Shown here: in pieces, positions 17,759 to 26,602 of the stretch
Layout: each line of letters opens with the position of its first letter
Numbering within the stretch: the first letter of the stretch is position 1
Source of the DNA: Flavobacteriaceae bacterium
GTDB taxonomy: Bacteria; Bacteroidota; Bacteroidia; Flavobacteriales; Flavobacteriaceae
Length of the DNA stretch: 43,464 bases
Direction: 5' to 3'
Assembly (NCBI GenBank): GCA_018672145.1
Contig: JABHGH010000006.1
Location: 1 to 43,464 of the forward strand
Notes under the pieces: model-generated
The model's input: only the letters and a program-made list of their open reading frames with translations
Told to the model about the DNA's origin: nothing
Database searches by the model: none
Position numbers and translations under genes: made by a program

Positions 17759-18241
17759 ATGCTTGTACCTTTTTCTCAATTACCTGACCACGCACGTATT
17801 TGGATATACCCATCCAATCGAAAATTTACTGACATTGAAATTTCTCAGCTCCACTCAGACGTTGAGCAATTTTTGGTAGAATGGACTGCGCATGGCTCGT
17901 CACTTCATGCAGGATACTGCATCCCGCACCATCAGTTTATTGTTCTTGCGCTTAACGAGGATGATCAAAAAGCAACGGGCTGCTCTATTGACAAGTCAGT
18001 ACACTTTATTCAATCGTTGGAACAATCGCTGGCGGTTACGTTGTTGGACAAAATGAATGTCAATTTTATTGAGAATGATGTAATTAAAACCATTGACCTA
18101 AAGGTTTTTAAGAAAAGGGCAAAGGCAAAAGGGATTTCTCCTAAAACGATAGTGTTTAACCATTTGGTTACGACCAAAGTTGATTTCGAAAATCATTGGG
18201 AGACTACTGCAGGTCAAAGTTGGCACTCTCGCTTCTTCTAG
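17759..18241 (+). CDS. Conserved hypothetical protein, 160 residues
   Basis: I recognise this as a protein conserved in Flavobacteriia but without an assigned function. It has no signal peptide, no membrane segment and no Walker motif. Segments that look conserved are 'RIWIYPSNRKFTDIE', 'GCSIDKSVHFIQSLE', 'LLDKMNVNFIE' and a C-terminal 'HWETTAGQSWHSRFF'. I recall homologues labelled ABC transporter ATPase; nothing here supports that. It starts 3 bases after the CCG Fe-S gene and precedes the NagZ fusion by 19 bases, so it is firmly in the operon. Confidence 0.8.
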   Translation: MLVPFSQLPDHARIWIYPSNRKFTDIEISQLHSDVEQFLVEWTAHGSSLHAGYCIPHHQFIVLALNEDDQKATGCSIDKSVHFIQSLEQSLAVTLLDKMNVNFIENDVIKTIDLKVFKKRAKAKGISPKTIVFNHLVTTKVDFENHWETTAGQSWHSRFF

Positions 18242-18260
18242 CATTTTGTACATTTATAAG

Positions 18261-21125
18261 ATGAATTTCCGAACCCTAATTCTTTTACTTTTAATAGCGA
18301 ATTTGCTTTCAGCTCAATCGAAAACTAGCTGGGTTGATAGCATATATAACTCTCTATCTATTGAGCAGAAAATAGGTCAACTATTTATGCCAATGGTTTT
18401 TTCGGAGGGCGATGTCGCCCATTATCAACAAGCAATAGATGATATTGAGAAACGATATGTTGGAGGAATTATTTTTTCAAGGGGAACGATTGATGAACAT
18501 GTCCGGTTAACTAATTTGTTTCAGAAAAAAAGCAAAATCCCTTTGCTTATGGCTATGGATGCAGAGTGGGGGATGGCGATGCGTCTTAGTGACGTTGAAC
18601 CATTTCCTTTTCAAATGACATTGGGAGCTATTCAGAATGATAGTTTGCTTTATAAAATGGGTCAATCGATGGCGAAACGTCAAAGACGATTGGGTGTGCA
18701 TTTAAACTTTGCGCCTGTTGTTGATCTGAATACCAATCCAAAAAACCCAATTATTGGGTTGCGCTCTTTTGGCTCAAATCCAGATATCGTTGCCAATAAA
18801 GCTCTATCCTTAGCTAAAGGCATGGAGCATGCCGGGTTGCTCACTAGCATAAAACATTTTCCAGGTCATGGAGATACTTCTAAGGATTCTCACCTCACAC
18901 TACCAAAAATCAACCATAATATTTCTCGTTTACATCAAGTGGAGCTTCAGCCATTCAAAAAACTAATTAAAGCAGATGTTTCGTCTGTAATGATTGCACA
19001 TTTGGAAGTTCCTGCTCTTGAGAAAAAGAAAGGTTTACCCTCATCTCTATCCTCATCCATCGTTACCGATTTTTTGAAAAACAAACTTGGATTTTCTGCA
19101 TTGGTTGTCACTGATGCCCTCAACATGAAAGGGGTGTCGGATTATGACAGCAAACAAACGGCATCCTTGGGAGCTTTTTTAGCTGGCGCAGACCTTTTGC
19201 TCATCCCATCTGATCTATCTTTAGCTGTTACGGATATTAGAAAAGCCTATGATCAAGGAAAAATCTCTGAACTGCGTTTGTCGCATTCAGTTAAAAAAAT
19301 ACTTGCTCTTAAACACAAAGCTAATCTTCATTTAACCAAATTTGTTAATTCCGACTCATTGATTGAAGACATTCATCCTCCTTCATTTTCTGCACTAACA
19401 CATGAGTTGGCGAAAGCGTCCCTGACTGTGGTTCGAAACGAAAATCAAGTCCTTCCTATAAAAGATATCAGTCAATCCAAAATCGCATATGTTTCTATTG
19501 GGCAGGCCGATGGTGAGGAGTTCAACAATCGGCTATTGCATTACACAGACATTGATAAGTTGACCCTCACGGAGGCTATTACCAACCATAAGGCTTATAC
19601 ACATATTCTCGTCGGCTTGCACCAACCAGATAAAACGCCGTGGGAAAAACATACTCTTGATCAGCGAGTCGTTTCACAAATGACCGAGCTAGCAAAACAG
19701 GCAAATGTCATTTTGGTCAGTTTCGCAAACCCTTACAGTTTGTCAGCATTGCCACTTGAGAGTTGCAATGCAGTTATTTTAGCTTATCAAAATGCTTCTG
19801 TTTTTCAGTCTAAGGCCGCTCAATTGGTCTTTGGAGGAATTGGAGCCAATGGCAGACTTCCCGTTGATGTTTCATCATTTAAGCAAGGAGAAGGCATTGA
19901 CATTGCGCCCATAGGGCGACTTTCGTACGGACACCCAAAACAGGTTGATCTAGATGGTAAAGTTTTTAAAAAAATTGATCAAATGGCGCAACAAGCCATC
20001 ACGGACAGTGTGACGCCCGGGATGCAAATTCTTATCGCTAGAAAAGGCAAGGTTGTTTATCATAAACCATTTGGGTTTATGCGTTATGAAAAGAAAACAC
20101 CAATTCAATGGTTTCATAGATACGATTTAGCTTCATTGACTAAAATCTTGGCTTCTGTCCCATTGGCAATGGTTGAACATGAAAAAGATTCGCTTTTCCT
20201 TTCAACTCCTATCGCGAAACTTCTTCACGACTATGAGTATTCAAACAAATCAGAGATGAATTTCCGCGCCTTGTTTTCTCATCATGCTGGTATCCAGCCT
20301 TGGTTACCTTTTTATAAAAATACCTTGAATGACGAGACCAAACAGCCTTTAAAAAAACTTTACAAAAACAAGACAAAAAGAAGGCATAGACTTCAGGTTT
20401 CAACTAGGATGTTTTTACGTACAACTTATATGGATTCTATAAAGAACGAAATCATCAATAGTCCTTTGTTAGACTCGCTCTATTATAAATACAGCGATTT
20501 GCCTTATTATATATTTAAAGATTATGTTGAGCATCGATACCAAAAACGACTTGATAAATTGATCACATCTTTTCTCTATCTGCCAATCGGAGCAAATCAT
20601 ATGGGCTATCTTCCGCTTACTGATGTTTCTAAAGATCATATTGTGCCAAGCGAGATAGACACATATTTTCGCCATTCAGAAATACAAGGATACGTGCACG
20701 ATATGGGCGCGGCGATGCAAAATGGAGTTGGGGGTCATGCGGGCTTGTTTAGCAATGCGAATGACGTAGCCAAAGTTGCACAAATGTATTTACAAGATGG
20801 CACCTACGGAGAAGATAAATTTTTCGAACCTTCGACCATTGATTATTTTAACAAAAGATATTACGCAGACGAGAACAACCGACGTGGAATTGGCTTTGAC
20901 AAGCAACAATTTGAGGATCCAGGACCAACTTGTTTATGTGCTTCTGATGACAGTTTTGGTCACTCGGGTTTTACAGGAACTTTTGTTTGGGTAGACCCCT
21001 CTTATGATCTGGTATATGTATTTTTGTCAAACCGCACATATCCAACGATGGAAAACACAAAAATGGTTGACACCAATTTGCGATCTGAGATCCAACGAGT
21101 TATTTATAATGCATTAATCAAATAA
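18261..21125 (+). CDS. Secreted GH3 (NagZ-like) beta-N-acetylglucosaminidase fused to serine beta-lactamase-like domain
   Basis: A 954-residue two-enzyme fusion. ATG 18261 places a clean signal peptide (MNFRTLILLLLIANLLSAQ) at the front; an upstream in-frame ATG at 18180 would hide it and overlap the previous gene. The GH3 half (about 25-360) has the NagZ loop 'KHFPGHGDTSKDSH' at 198-211, giving the Asp-His acid/base dyad, and the nucleophile Asp285 in 'VVTDALNMKG'. A GH3 C-terminal-type domain follows (about 370-550). The end (about 570-954) is a class C beta-lactamase/penicillin-binding-like domain with SLTK (Ser625, Lys628), 'YSD' and 'HSGFTG'. It likely trims peptidoglycan in the periplasm or at the outer membrane. 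Confidence 0.88.
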   Translation: MNFRTLILLLLIANLLSAQSKTSWVDSIYNSLSIEQKIGQLFMPMVFSEGDVAHYQQAIDDIEKRYVGGIIFSRGTIDEHVRLTNLFQKKSKIPLLMAMDAEWGMAMRLSDVEPFPFQMTLGAIQNDSLLYKMGQSMAKRQRRLGVHLNFAPVVDLNTNPKNPIIGLRSFGSNPDIVANKALSLAKGMEHAGLLTSIKHFPGHGDTSKDSHLTLPKINHNISRLHQVELQPFKKLIKADVSSVMIAHLEVPALEKKKGLPSSLSSSIVTDFLKNKLGFSALVVTDALNMKGVSDYDSKQTASLGAFLAGADLLLIPSDLSLAVTDIRKAYDQGKISELRLSHSVKKILALKHKANLHLTKFVNSDSLIEDIHPPSFSALTHELAKASLTVVRNENQVLPIKDISQSKIAYVSIGQADGEEFNNRLLHYTDIDKLTLTEAITNHKAYTHILVGLHQPDKTPWEKHTLDQRVVSQMTELAKQANVILVSFANPYSLSALPLESCNAVILAYQNASVFQSKAAQLVFGGIGANGRLPVDVSSFKQGEGIDIAPIGRLSYGHPKQVDLDGKVFKKIDQMAQQAITDSVTPGMQILIARKGKVVYHKPFGFMRYEKKTPIQWFHRYDLASLTKILASVPLAMVEHEKDSLFLSTPIAKLLHDYEYSNKSEMNFRALFSHHAGIQPWLPFYKNTLNDETKQPLKKLYKNKTKRRHRLQVSTRMFLRTTYMDSIKNEIINSPLLDSLYYKYSDLPYYIFKDYVEHRYQKRLDKLITSFLYLPIGANHMGYLPLTDVSKDHIVPSEIDTYFRHSEIQGYVHDMGAAMQNGVGGHAGLFSNANDVAKVAQMYLQDGTYGEDKFFEPSTIDYFNKRYYADENNRRGIGFDKQQFEDPGPTCLCASDDSFGHSGFTGTFVWVDPSYDLVYVFLSNRTYPTMENTKMVDTNLRSEIQRVIYNALIK

Positions 21126-21128
21126 ACG

Positions 21129-22250
21129 ATGCGCATAGGAATTATATGTTATCCCACCTTTGGCGGGAGTGGTGTAGTAGCGACAGAGCTAGGGATTGAA
21201 CTTTCTAAGACTGGAAATACAGTTCATTTTCTGGCCTATAAAATGCCTGTTAGATTAGACATCTCATTGGAGAATATTCATTTTCATGAAGTTCATGTTC
21301 CCGATTATCCTTTGTTTCATTATCAACCTTATGAGTTAGCATTGTCTAGTGCTCTTGTTGATATGGTGAAGCTGCATAAAATTGATTTGTTGCATGTTCA
21401 TTACGCGATTCCCCATGCCTATGCAGCCTATATGGCAAAACAAATGCTAGCAGAATCCAATATTGATATTCCCATTGTTACAACCCTTCATGGTTCTGAC
21501 ATTACTCTTGTTGGAAGTCATCCTTTTTACAAGCCAGCAGTAACATTCAGTATTAATAATTCCGATCTTGTGTCTAGTGTTTCGGAAAGTTTAAAGGTAG
21601 ATACCTTGAATCTATTCAACATTCGAAAGGAGATTAAGGTTGTTCCAAATTTTATTGATATCAATAAATACGAGAAATTACAAACCACCTGTTCTCGCGA
21701 TAATTTGGCACAACCCACAGAACGGATTGTCTCACACGTCAGCAATTTTAGACCTGTTAAACGAGTGCACGACGTTATTGATGTGTTTGCGAAAATTCAA
21801 AAGAAAGTTAGCTCTCGACTTATCATGGTTGGGGATGGTCCTGACAGAAAAAGTGCCGAACAAATGGCTAAGGATTTAGGAATAGGTGATCTTGTTGATT
21901 TTGTTGGCAAGTCAAATGATGTTTATCGCATATTATGTTCTTCGGATTTATTTTTATTGCCATCACAAAAAGAAAGCTTTGGTCTTGCAGCGCTGGAAGC
22001 TATGGCAGCTAAAACACCTGTGATTGCCTCCAGTCAAGGAGGTCTCCCAGAAGTTGTGGTACATCATTCATCTGGGTTTCTTGTTCCTGTTGGAGAAACG
22101 GATAAAATGGCGTCTTATGCGATAGAGTTATTGTCAAATGATGACAAACTACATCAATTTAAAGTGGCTGCTTTTACTCGTGCAAAAGAATTTGACATCA
22201 AAAAAATTGTCCCTAAGTATATAGAACTTTATAAACAAGCTTTCGACTAA
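21129..22250 (+). CDS. bshA: N-acetyl-alpha-D-glucosaminyl L-malate synthase BshA
   Basis: BshA makes GlcNAc-malate from UDP-GlcNAc and L-malate, the first step of bacillithiol synthesis. The 373 residues are a GT4 (GT-B) fold with 'CYPTFGGSGVVATELG' at 7-22, 'VTTLHGSDITLVGSHPFYKPAV' in the middle, 'VSNFRPVKRVHDVI', and the nucleotide-sugar motif 'ESFGLAALEAMA' in the C-terminal half. The gene begins 3 bases after the NagZ fusion and ends the long plus-strand run. Its end overlaps the opposing DUF1338 gene by 4 bases. bshB and bshC are not in this window. Confidence 0.93.
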   Translation: MRIGIICYPTFGGSGVVATELGIELSKTGNTVHFLAYKMPVRLDISLENIHFHEVHVPDYPLFHYQPYELALSSALVDMVKLHKIDLLHVHYAIPHAYAAYMAKQMLAESNIDIPIVTTLHGSDITLVGSHPFYKPAVTFSINNSDLVSSVSESLKVDTLNLFNIRKEIKVVPNFIDINKYEKLQTTCSRDNLAQPTERIVSHVSNFRPVKRVHDVIDVFAKIQKKVSSRLIMVGDGPDRKSAEQMAKDLGIGDLVDFVGKSNDVYRILCSSDLFLLPSQKESFGLAALEAMAAKTPVIASSQGGLPEVVVHHSSGFLVPVGETDKMASYAIELLSNDDKLHQFKVAAFTRAKEFDIKKIVPKYIELYKQAFD

Positions 22251-23164
22251 TTACTCTCGTTTTTGCCAAGTTGTTCGTTAAAGGTGCTTTCAAAAATTTT
22301 GTCAGCATTATTTACCTCAAAACCATCTCTTCGATGAGAGTTTGATAGTTTTTCAACTGGCAAATCAGAAAACTCAGGCAAAACTAAGCGCTCAGCAAAT
22401 TCCACATAACTACCTGCAATTTCATGAGTGTTTTCATGAGCAAACTTGCCCTCAAGAGTTTGGGCAACTGTGCTGCTTTGGCGTAAAAGCCTATCTCGGC
22501 TGACCTTGATTTCTCCTCCAGAATCGTTGAGTTTAATCCCCAATGATTTTACAAATTTGTTGAAGCTCTCCAGTTTGTTATATGGGTTTGGGAGTTCATG
22601 TACACTAATCGTGTAATGATTGAGGTAGTATCGATTGTACAACACCCATGCGCCATATTCAGATTCTAGAAGTACCTTTTTGTAATCCTCCAAAGTAGGT
22701 ACAGACCAAAGAGGACGATGTAAAAATGAAACAACATCTTCAGCGCTGTCCAAATCAATTTCATTGACAGGGTCACAAAGAACATTATCACTATAGCTAT
22801 GGATGATTTTTTGTGACTGTTCCGATAGACTTTCCACTCTTAGCTCGCTAATAAAAACACGAGGGTAATTCTCACTAGGAGGCTTATACCAATAGGCATC
22901 AATTTTCTTTTGCGGAAAAAAGTAGTGATCTTTTTTGGTGTATCCGTGATGAAGAAAAATGTGTTCGAAAGAGGCAATACCCAGATTTGGAACGCCGAGA
23001 GTTCTAAAGGCAATATGATCGTTAATAATGTCCTCTTGACGATCAATTAACCCTAGCTCTTTTATGCCCATTGTAATTTTTTTTACATCAGGAACCCGTT
23101 GGGAGTATGGGCGAAATAACCCATTTAGGATTAGGTCTAAGGGGTTGGATGAAGAGAAATTCAT
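22247..23164 (-). CDS. DUF1338 protein, probable 2-oxoadipate dioxygenase/decarboxylase
   Basis: A 305-residue protein of the DUF1338 (HglS/YdcJ) family, whose characterised members convert 2-oxoadipate to 2-hydroxyglutarate with non-heme iron. Early 'INDHIAFRTLG' (His50), 'NHYTISVHE' (His183, His189) and 'YVEFAERLVLPEF' (Glu255) are likely metal-site residues; the assignment by number is inference. The ATG overlaps the stop of the saccharopine dehydrogenase gene by 4 bases (ATGA), so the two are coupled and probably act in one lysine-degrading route. Confidence 0.85.
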   Translation of the reverse strand: MNFSSSNPLDLILNGLFRPYSQRVPDVKKITMGIKELGLIDRQEDIINDHIAFRTLGVPNLGIASFEHIFLHHGYTKKDHYFFPQKKIDAYWYKPPSENYPRVFISELRVESLSEQSQKIIHSYSDNVLCDPVNEIDLDSAEDVVSFLHRPLWSVPTLEDYKKVLLESEYGAWVLYNRYYLNHYTISVHELPNPYNKLESFNKFVKSLGIKLNDSGGEIKVSRDRLLRQSSTVAQTLEGKFAHENTHEIAGSYVEFAERLVLPEFSDLPVEKLSNSHRRDGFEVNNADKIFESTFNEQLGKNESN

Positions 23165-24234
23165 AAGGTTGTTTTGGGCTTTAGTAATGATCCATTTTTT
23201 GTTTCAAAAAAGTCTTTCAACTGAATTTCTTCTTGTTTGATAAATCCTTTTTGCGGCAATTTTTTTGATGCCACTAGCTCAACGACTGCGGCTAGTGATG
23301 CGGCTGTTGTCCATGAAATTGCACGCCACATTTCACCTTCTATTTTTTTAGGTAAGTAGGTTTCAAAAAATTCTTTTCGCTGCATTTCCCCATTGATCTT
23401 TCCTTCTACCACAGCATAGACATGAACAAGGTCTTCATCGACAGGTGGTTTTGCGTTTGTTAGGATTTGTTCGAGTTGATTTAAATCGTTTTTCATCACC
23501 ATTTCATACATCAAAAAGCGCATGAGTTTACCGTGTCCTGGATAGCGAATGGTTTTGTAATTTAAAGTGTCTACTTTTCCGTCATAGGTAGTACACATCG
23601 TTCCTAATCCTCCAGATGTTGTAAATGCTTCATATTCTTGCCCTTGGATATTCATGTATTCAAAGCCTTCTAGCGAAGGAACTGTTTTTCGTTGTCCGTT
23701 GTGAATTGCTTCGGCATCTGTAAGATACTCATTGATCACGCCAGTTGGTGACCAAGTAAAGGAGTAAGCGAGTTGGCCATTTGGATAACGCGGCAATGCG
23801 CCTACCCGAAGTTCAATGTCTCGTAGCTCATCGAACTGAGTCGCTAAGTCACCCCCAAGGATTCCAATATAACCGGGTGCTAATCCGCATTGTGGTGCTA
23901 ATACAGAAACAGCATTGTCTGCCAAAGACTCAATGTGGCGCATCGTGCTGACGTCTTCTGTCAGGTCAAAATAATGCACCCCTTTTCGTTGTGCTATTTC
24001 AGCCACGTGCTTGTTTAGAAAATAGGGCAGGGCAGAAACAACTGCATCTGCTCCGTCAAGTGCTTTTTGAATGTTATCAACGTCTCCGATGTCCATGGTT
24101 TCAATGCTGAACGGTAAGTCTATTTCATAATGGGGTTTTCTGATATCAAACCCTGTGACCTCAAATTGTTTGCCGAGTAACACACCCACCAAGGAACCTA
24201 CTTTTCCAAGACCTAAAACACTTATTTTGTTCAT
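23161..24234 (-). CDS. Saccharopine dehydrogenase family protein
   Basis: A 357-residue NAD(P)-dependent enzyme with an N-terminal Rossmann motif 'VLGLGKVGSLVG' at 5-16 and a saccharopine dehydrogenase C-terminal domain from about residue 120 ('APQCGLAPGYIGILGG', 'GGLGTMCTTYDGKVDTLNYKTIRYPGH'). This resembles the glutamate-forming (Lys9-like) branch, which splits saccharopine to aminoadipate semialdehyde and glutamate. The direction in vivo is not shown by sequence. It is the first gene of a two-gene operon with the DUF1338 protein. Carboxynorspermidine synthase-type activity is the main alternative within the superfamily. Confidence 0.85.
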   Translation of the reverse strand: MNKISVLGLGKVGSLVGVLLGKQFEVTGFDIRKPHYEIDLPFSIETMDIGDVDNIQKALDGADAVVSALPYFLNKHVAEIAQRKGVHYFDLTEDVSTMRHIESLADNAVSVLAPQCGLAPGYIGILGGDLATQFDELRDIELRVGALPRYPNGQLAYSFTWSPTGVINEYLTDAEAIHNGQRKTVPSLEGFEYMNIQGQEYEAFTTSGGLGTMCTTYDGKVDTLNYKTIRYPGHGKLMRFLMYEMVMKNDLNQLEQILTNAKPPVDEDLVHVYAVVEGKINGEMQRKEFFETYLPKKIEGEMWRAISWTTAASLAAVVELVASKKLPQKGFIKQEEIQLKDFFETKNGSLLKPKTTL

Positions 24235-24254
24235 AATATAACATATTTAGTATG

Positions 24255-24262
24255 TAAAGTTA
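24255..24262 (-). promoter_or_regulatory. Candidate -7 element for the saccharopine dehydrogenase operon
   Basis: The minus strand reads TAACTTTA, one mismatch from TAnnTTTG, with a TTG 23 bases upstream. Transcription would start about 15 bases before the ATG at 24234. The upstream strand is T-rich, so chance matches are likely. Confidence 0.3.
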
Positions 24263-24377
24263 CAAAAAAAACAAAATGAAATTCACAAAAAACAATAATT
24301 TTCTTGCTGTTTACTGAACTTTACCTTTTGATTTTATTACCATCACAGTTCTAATTATTCAGTTTTGAAAAAATGAT

Positions 24378-24385
24378 TAACTTTG
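24378..24385 (+). promoter_or_regulatory. Candidate -7 element for the TonB receptor, immediately before the ATG
   Basis: TAACTTTG matches TAnnTTTG exactly, but only four bases separate it from the ATG at 24390. If it is used, the transcript would start at or next to the start codon and be nearly leaderless. The rest of the 155-base divergent gap (24235-24389) is AT-rich and I see no other structure in it. Confidence 0.38.
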
Positions 24386-24389
24386 AATA

Positions 24390-26594
24390 ATGATACTGGT
24401 TAGACTTCTCCCATTTCTTGTTTTTTTTGGCATTCTTCAGGCTCAAAATACTCTCTCTGGTTATGTCTTTGCTGATGATGTAAAAAATCAATTGCCAGGG
24501 GCAAATGTTTACTGGGTCAATACGCAGCTAGGCACCGTAACCAATATTGATGGATATTTCTCTTTAGATAAGCATCCAAAATCCAATCAATTGGTCATCT
24601 CGTATGTAGGGTTTATATCAGATACAATTACCATCTCTTCCAATAAAATGATCACACATGTTTTGCGAAGTAATGAAAATGCAAATCTAGATGAGGTCGT
24701 TGTTTCCCAACGAAAAAAATCAAGTCAGCTGTCATTTCTATCGACTAGAAATGTGTTGAATGTGAGTAGTGAAGAGTTGCTTAAAGCTGCATGTTGTAAT
24801 CTTTCCGAAAGCTTTGAAACCAATCCTGCCATCGATGTGAATTTTGATAATGCACTCACTGGTGTAAAGCAGGTGCAAATGATGGGATTGCCAAGTCCTT
24901 ATTTGTTATTTACTGAGGAAAACATACCCTTTGTTCGGGGTGCTTCTCAGGTCTATGGCTTGAGCTTTACCCCCGGCACATGGATTGAGAGTTTGCAAAT
25001 CACGAAAGGAGCAGGGAGTGTTGTGAATGGCTATGAAAGCATGACAGGCCAGATCAACGCCGAACTCAAAAAACCGTTGTCTAGCGAAACCTTATTTGTA
25101 AATCTATTTCGCTCACTAGAAGGTCGAAATGAAGTTAATTTTCACACCAAAAAAACGTTTAATAAAAAGCTTAGCTCGAATCTATTTGTTCATTACAACG
25201 AACGTTCTGAGCGTCACGACGCCAATAAAGACGGATTTCTTGATATGCCATTGTCCGAGCAAATAAACCTCCTAAATCGTTGGCAATATATCGATGCCGA
25301 AAAGGGCTGGGTTTCTTTTGTAAACGTCCGTTTTTTGCAAGACGAGAAGCTTCTTGGTCAGTTGGACTTTAATCCAAAAATGGACAATAAAAATTCGCAA
25401 GTATGGGGCAGTGAAATCAAGACAAAACGATATGAGTCTACGCTAAAATTGGGATATGTTTTTCCAGCCTTGCCATACCAAAGCTTTGGGGCTCAATTTG
25501 CATACAGTGATCACAATCAAGAATCGTATTTTGGAAACCGTTCTTATGATATTTATCACAAAAGCACGTATGCCAATCTTTTATTCAACTCTATTTTTAG
25601 CAATACCAAACACAAATATAAAGTTGGTATTAACCTAGCTTCCGACCAATATGATGAAACCATTGAAGTCAATCAAGTTGAACGAACAGACCGTTCTGTC
25701 GGTACTTTTTTTGAATACAGCTATGATAGCTTGGAAAAACTATCAATGGTTTTAGGAGTTCGATTTGATCACCATAATCATATTGGGAGCTTTGTGACAC
25801 CTCGCGCTCATTTTCGATATGCTTTTTCAGATGAATCCAGTCTTCGTTTTTCGATGGGGAGTGGCAGAAGAGTAGCCGCAGTATTTGCGGAAAACCAAAA
25901 ACTGTTTGCTTCGAGCAGAACAATTCAAACCCCTAACATTCAATATCAGCATTTTGGATTACGCCCAGAGTATGCTTGGAACTACGGCTTGAGTTTTTTA
26001 AAAGGCTTTCAAATAGGCACAACCCCTGTAAACCTTAATGCAGATTTATTTCGAACAGAATTCGTAAATCAGGTTGTTGTTGATTGGGAAACACAAGGAC
26101 AGGTGTCTTTCTACAATTTAGATGGTGATAGTTTTGCAAACAGTTTTCAATTGGGTTTGAATGCGCGTTTGTTCCGTTTTATTGACGCTCGATTTGCATA
26201 CAAATGGTATGATGTACAGGTTGATTACAGCCATGGCCTTTTGCAAAAGCCAATGCAGCCAAAACAACGATTTTTTACAAACTGGGGTTATGCTGGCACG
26301 AAATGGAGAGCTGATATCACATATCAATTTACAGGAAAACAACGAATCCCACCTTCATCTTCCAATCCAAATGGCTTGGAAAGCGATACCTTCGGGTTGC
26401 TGAACGCTCAGATCACTTACCTCCCTTTGGTAAATTTCGAACTGTATGTAGGAACTGAAAACGCTAACAATTATCAACAGTCAAATCCTATTCAATCTGC
26501 TAACAATCCTTTTTCCCCTACATTTGACACGAGTTTAGTTTATGCACCAGTATTTGGACGAATGGTCTATGCTGGGTTGCGTTACACCCTTTAA
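24390..26594 (+). CDS. TonB-dependent outer membrane receptor with carboxypeptidase-regulatory-like N-domain
   Basis: A 734-residue outer-membrane transporter. A signal peptide (1-19) is followed by a carboxypeptidase-regulatory-like domain (about 20-95; 'LPGANVYWVNTQLGTVTNIDGYFSL'), a plug domain (about 115-235), and a 22-strand-type barrel ending in 'PVFGRMVYAGLRYTL'. The adjacent Cys135-Cys136 at the start of the plug is unusual for these receptors. The next gene, 8 bases on, encodes a small CxxC heavy-metal-associated protein, so the substrate is likely a metal ion or complex, plausibly copper. No SusD gene is present, which argues against glycan uptake. Confidence 0.9.
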   Translation: MILVRLLPFLVFFGILQAQNTLSGYVFADDVKNQLPGANVYWVNTQLGTVTNIDGYFSLDKHPKSNQLVISYVGFISDTITISSNKMITHVLRSNENANLDEVVVSQRKKSSQLSFLSTRNVLNVSSEELLKAACCNLSESFETNPAIDVNFDNALTGVKQVQMMGLPSPYLLFTEENIPFVRGASQVYGLSFTPGTWIESLQITKGAGSVVNGYESMTGQINAELKKPLSSETLFVNLFRSLEGRNEVNFHTKKTFNKKLSSNLFVHYNERSERHDANKDGFLDMPLSEQINLLNRWQYIDAEKGWVSFVNVRFLQDEKLLGQLDFNPKMDNKNSQVWGSEIKTKRYESTLKLGYVFPALPYQSFGAQFAYSDHNQESYFGNRSYDIYHKSTYANLLFNSIFSNTKHKYKVGINLASDQYDETIEVNQVERTDRSVGTFFEYSYDSLEKLSMVLGVRFDHHNHIGSFVTPRAHFRYAFSDESSLRFSMGSGRRVAAVFAENQKLFASSRTIQTPNIQYQHFGLRPEYAWNYGLSFLKGFQIGTTPVNLNADLFRTEFVNQVVVDWETQGQVSFYNLDGDSFANSFQLGLNARLFRFIDARFAYKWYDVQVDYSHGLLQKPMQPKQRFFTNWGYAGTKWRADITYQFTGKQRIPPSSSNPNGLESDTFGLLNAQITYLPLVNFELYVGTENANNYQQSNPIQSANNPFSPTFDTSLVYAPVFGRMVYAGLRYTL

Positions 26595-26602
26595 ATCACC
26601 TG

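Noticed and set aside
17532..17879. 115-codon frame spanning the end of the CCG gene and the start of the 160-residue gene
   Set aside because: Both overlapped genes have strong conserved sequence in other frames; this product has no motif and a poor start context.
18180..18260. N-terminal extension of the NagZ fusion from ATG 18180
   Set aside because: It overlaps the end of the 160-residue gene and would bury the signal peptide that begins at ATG 18261.
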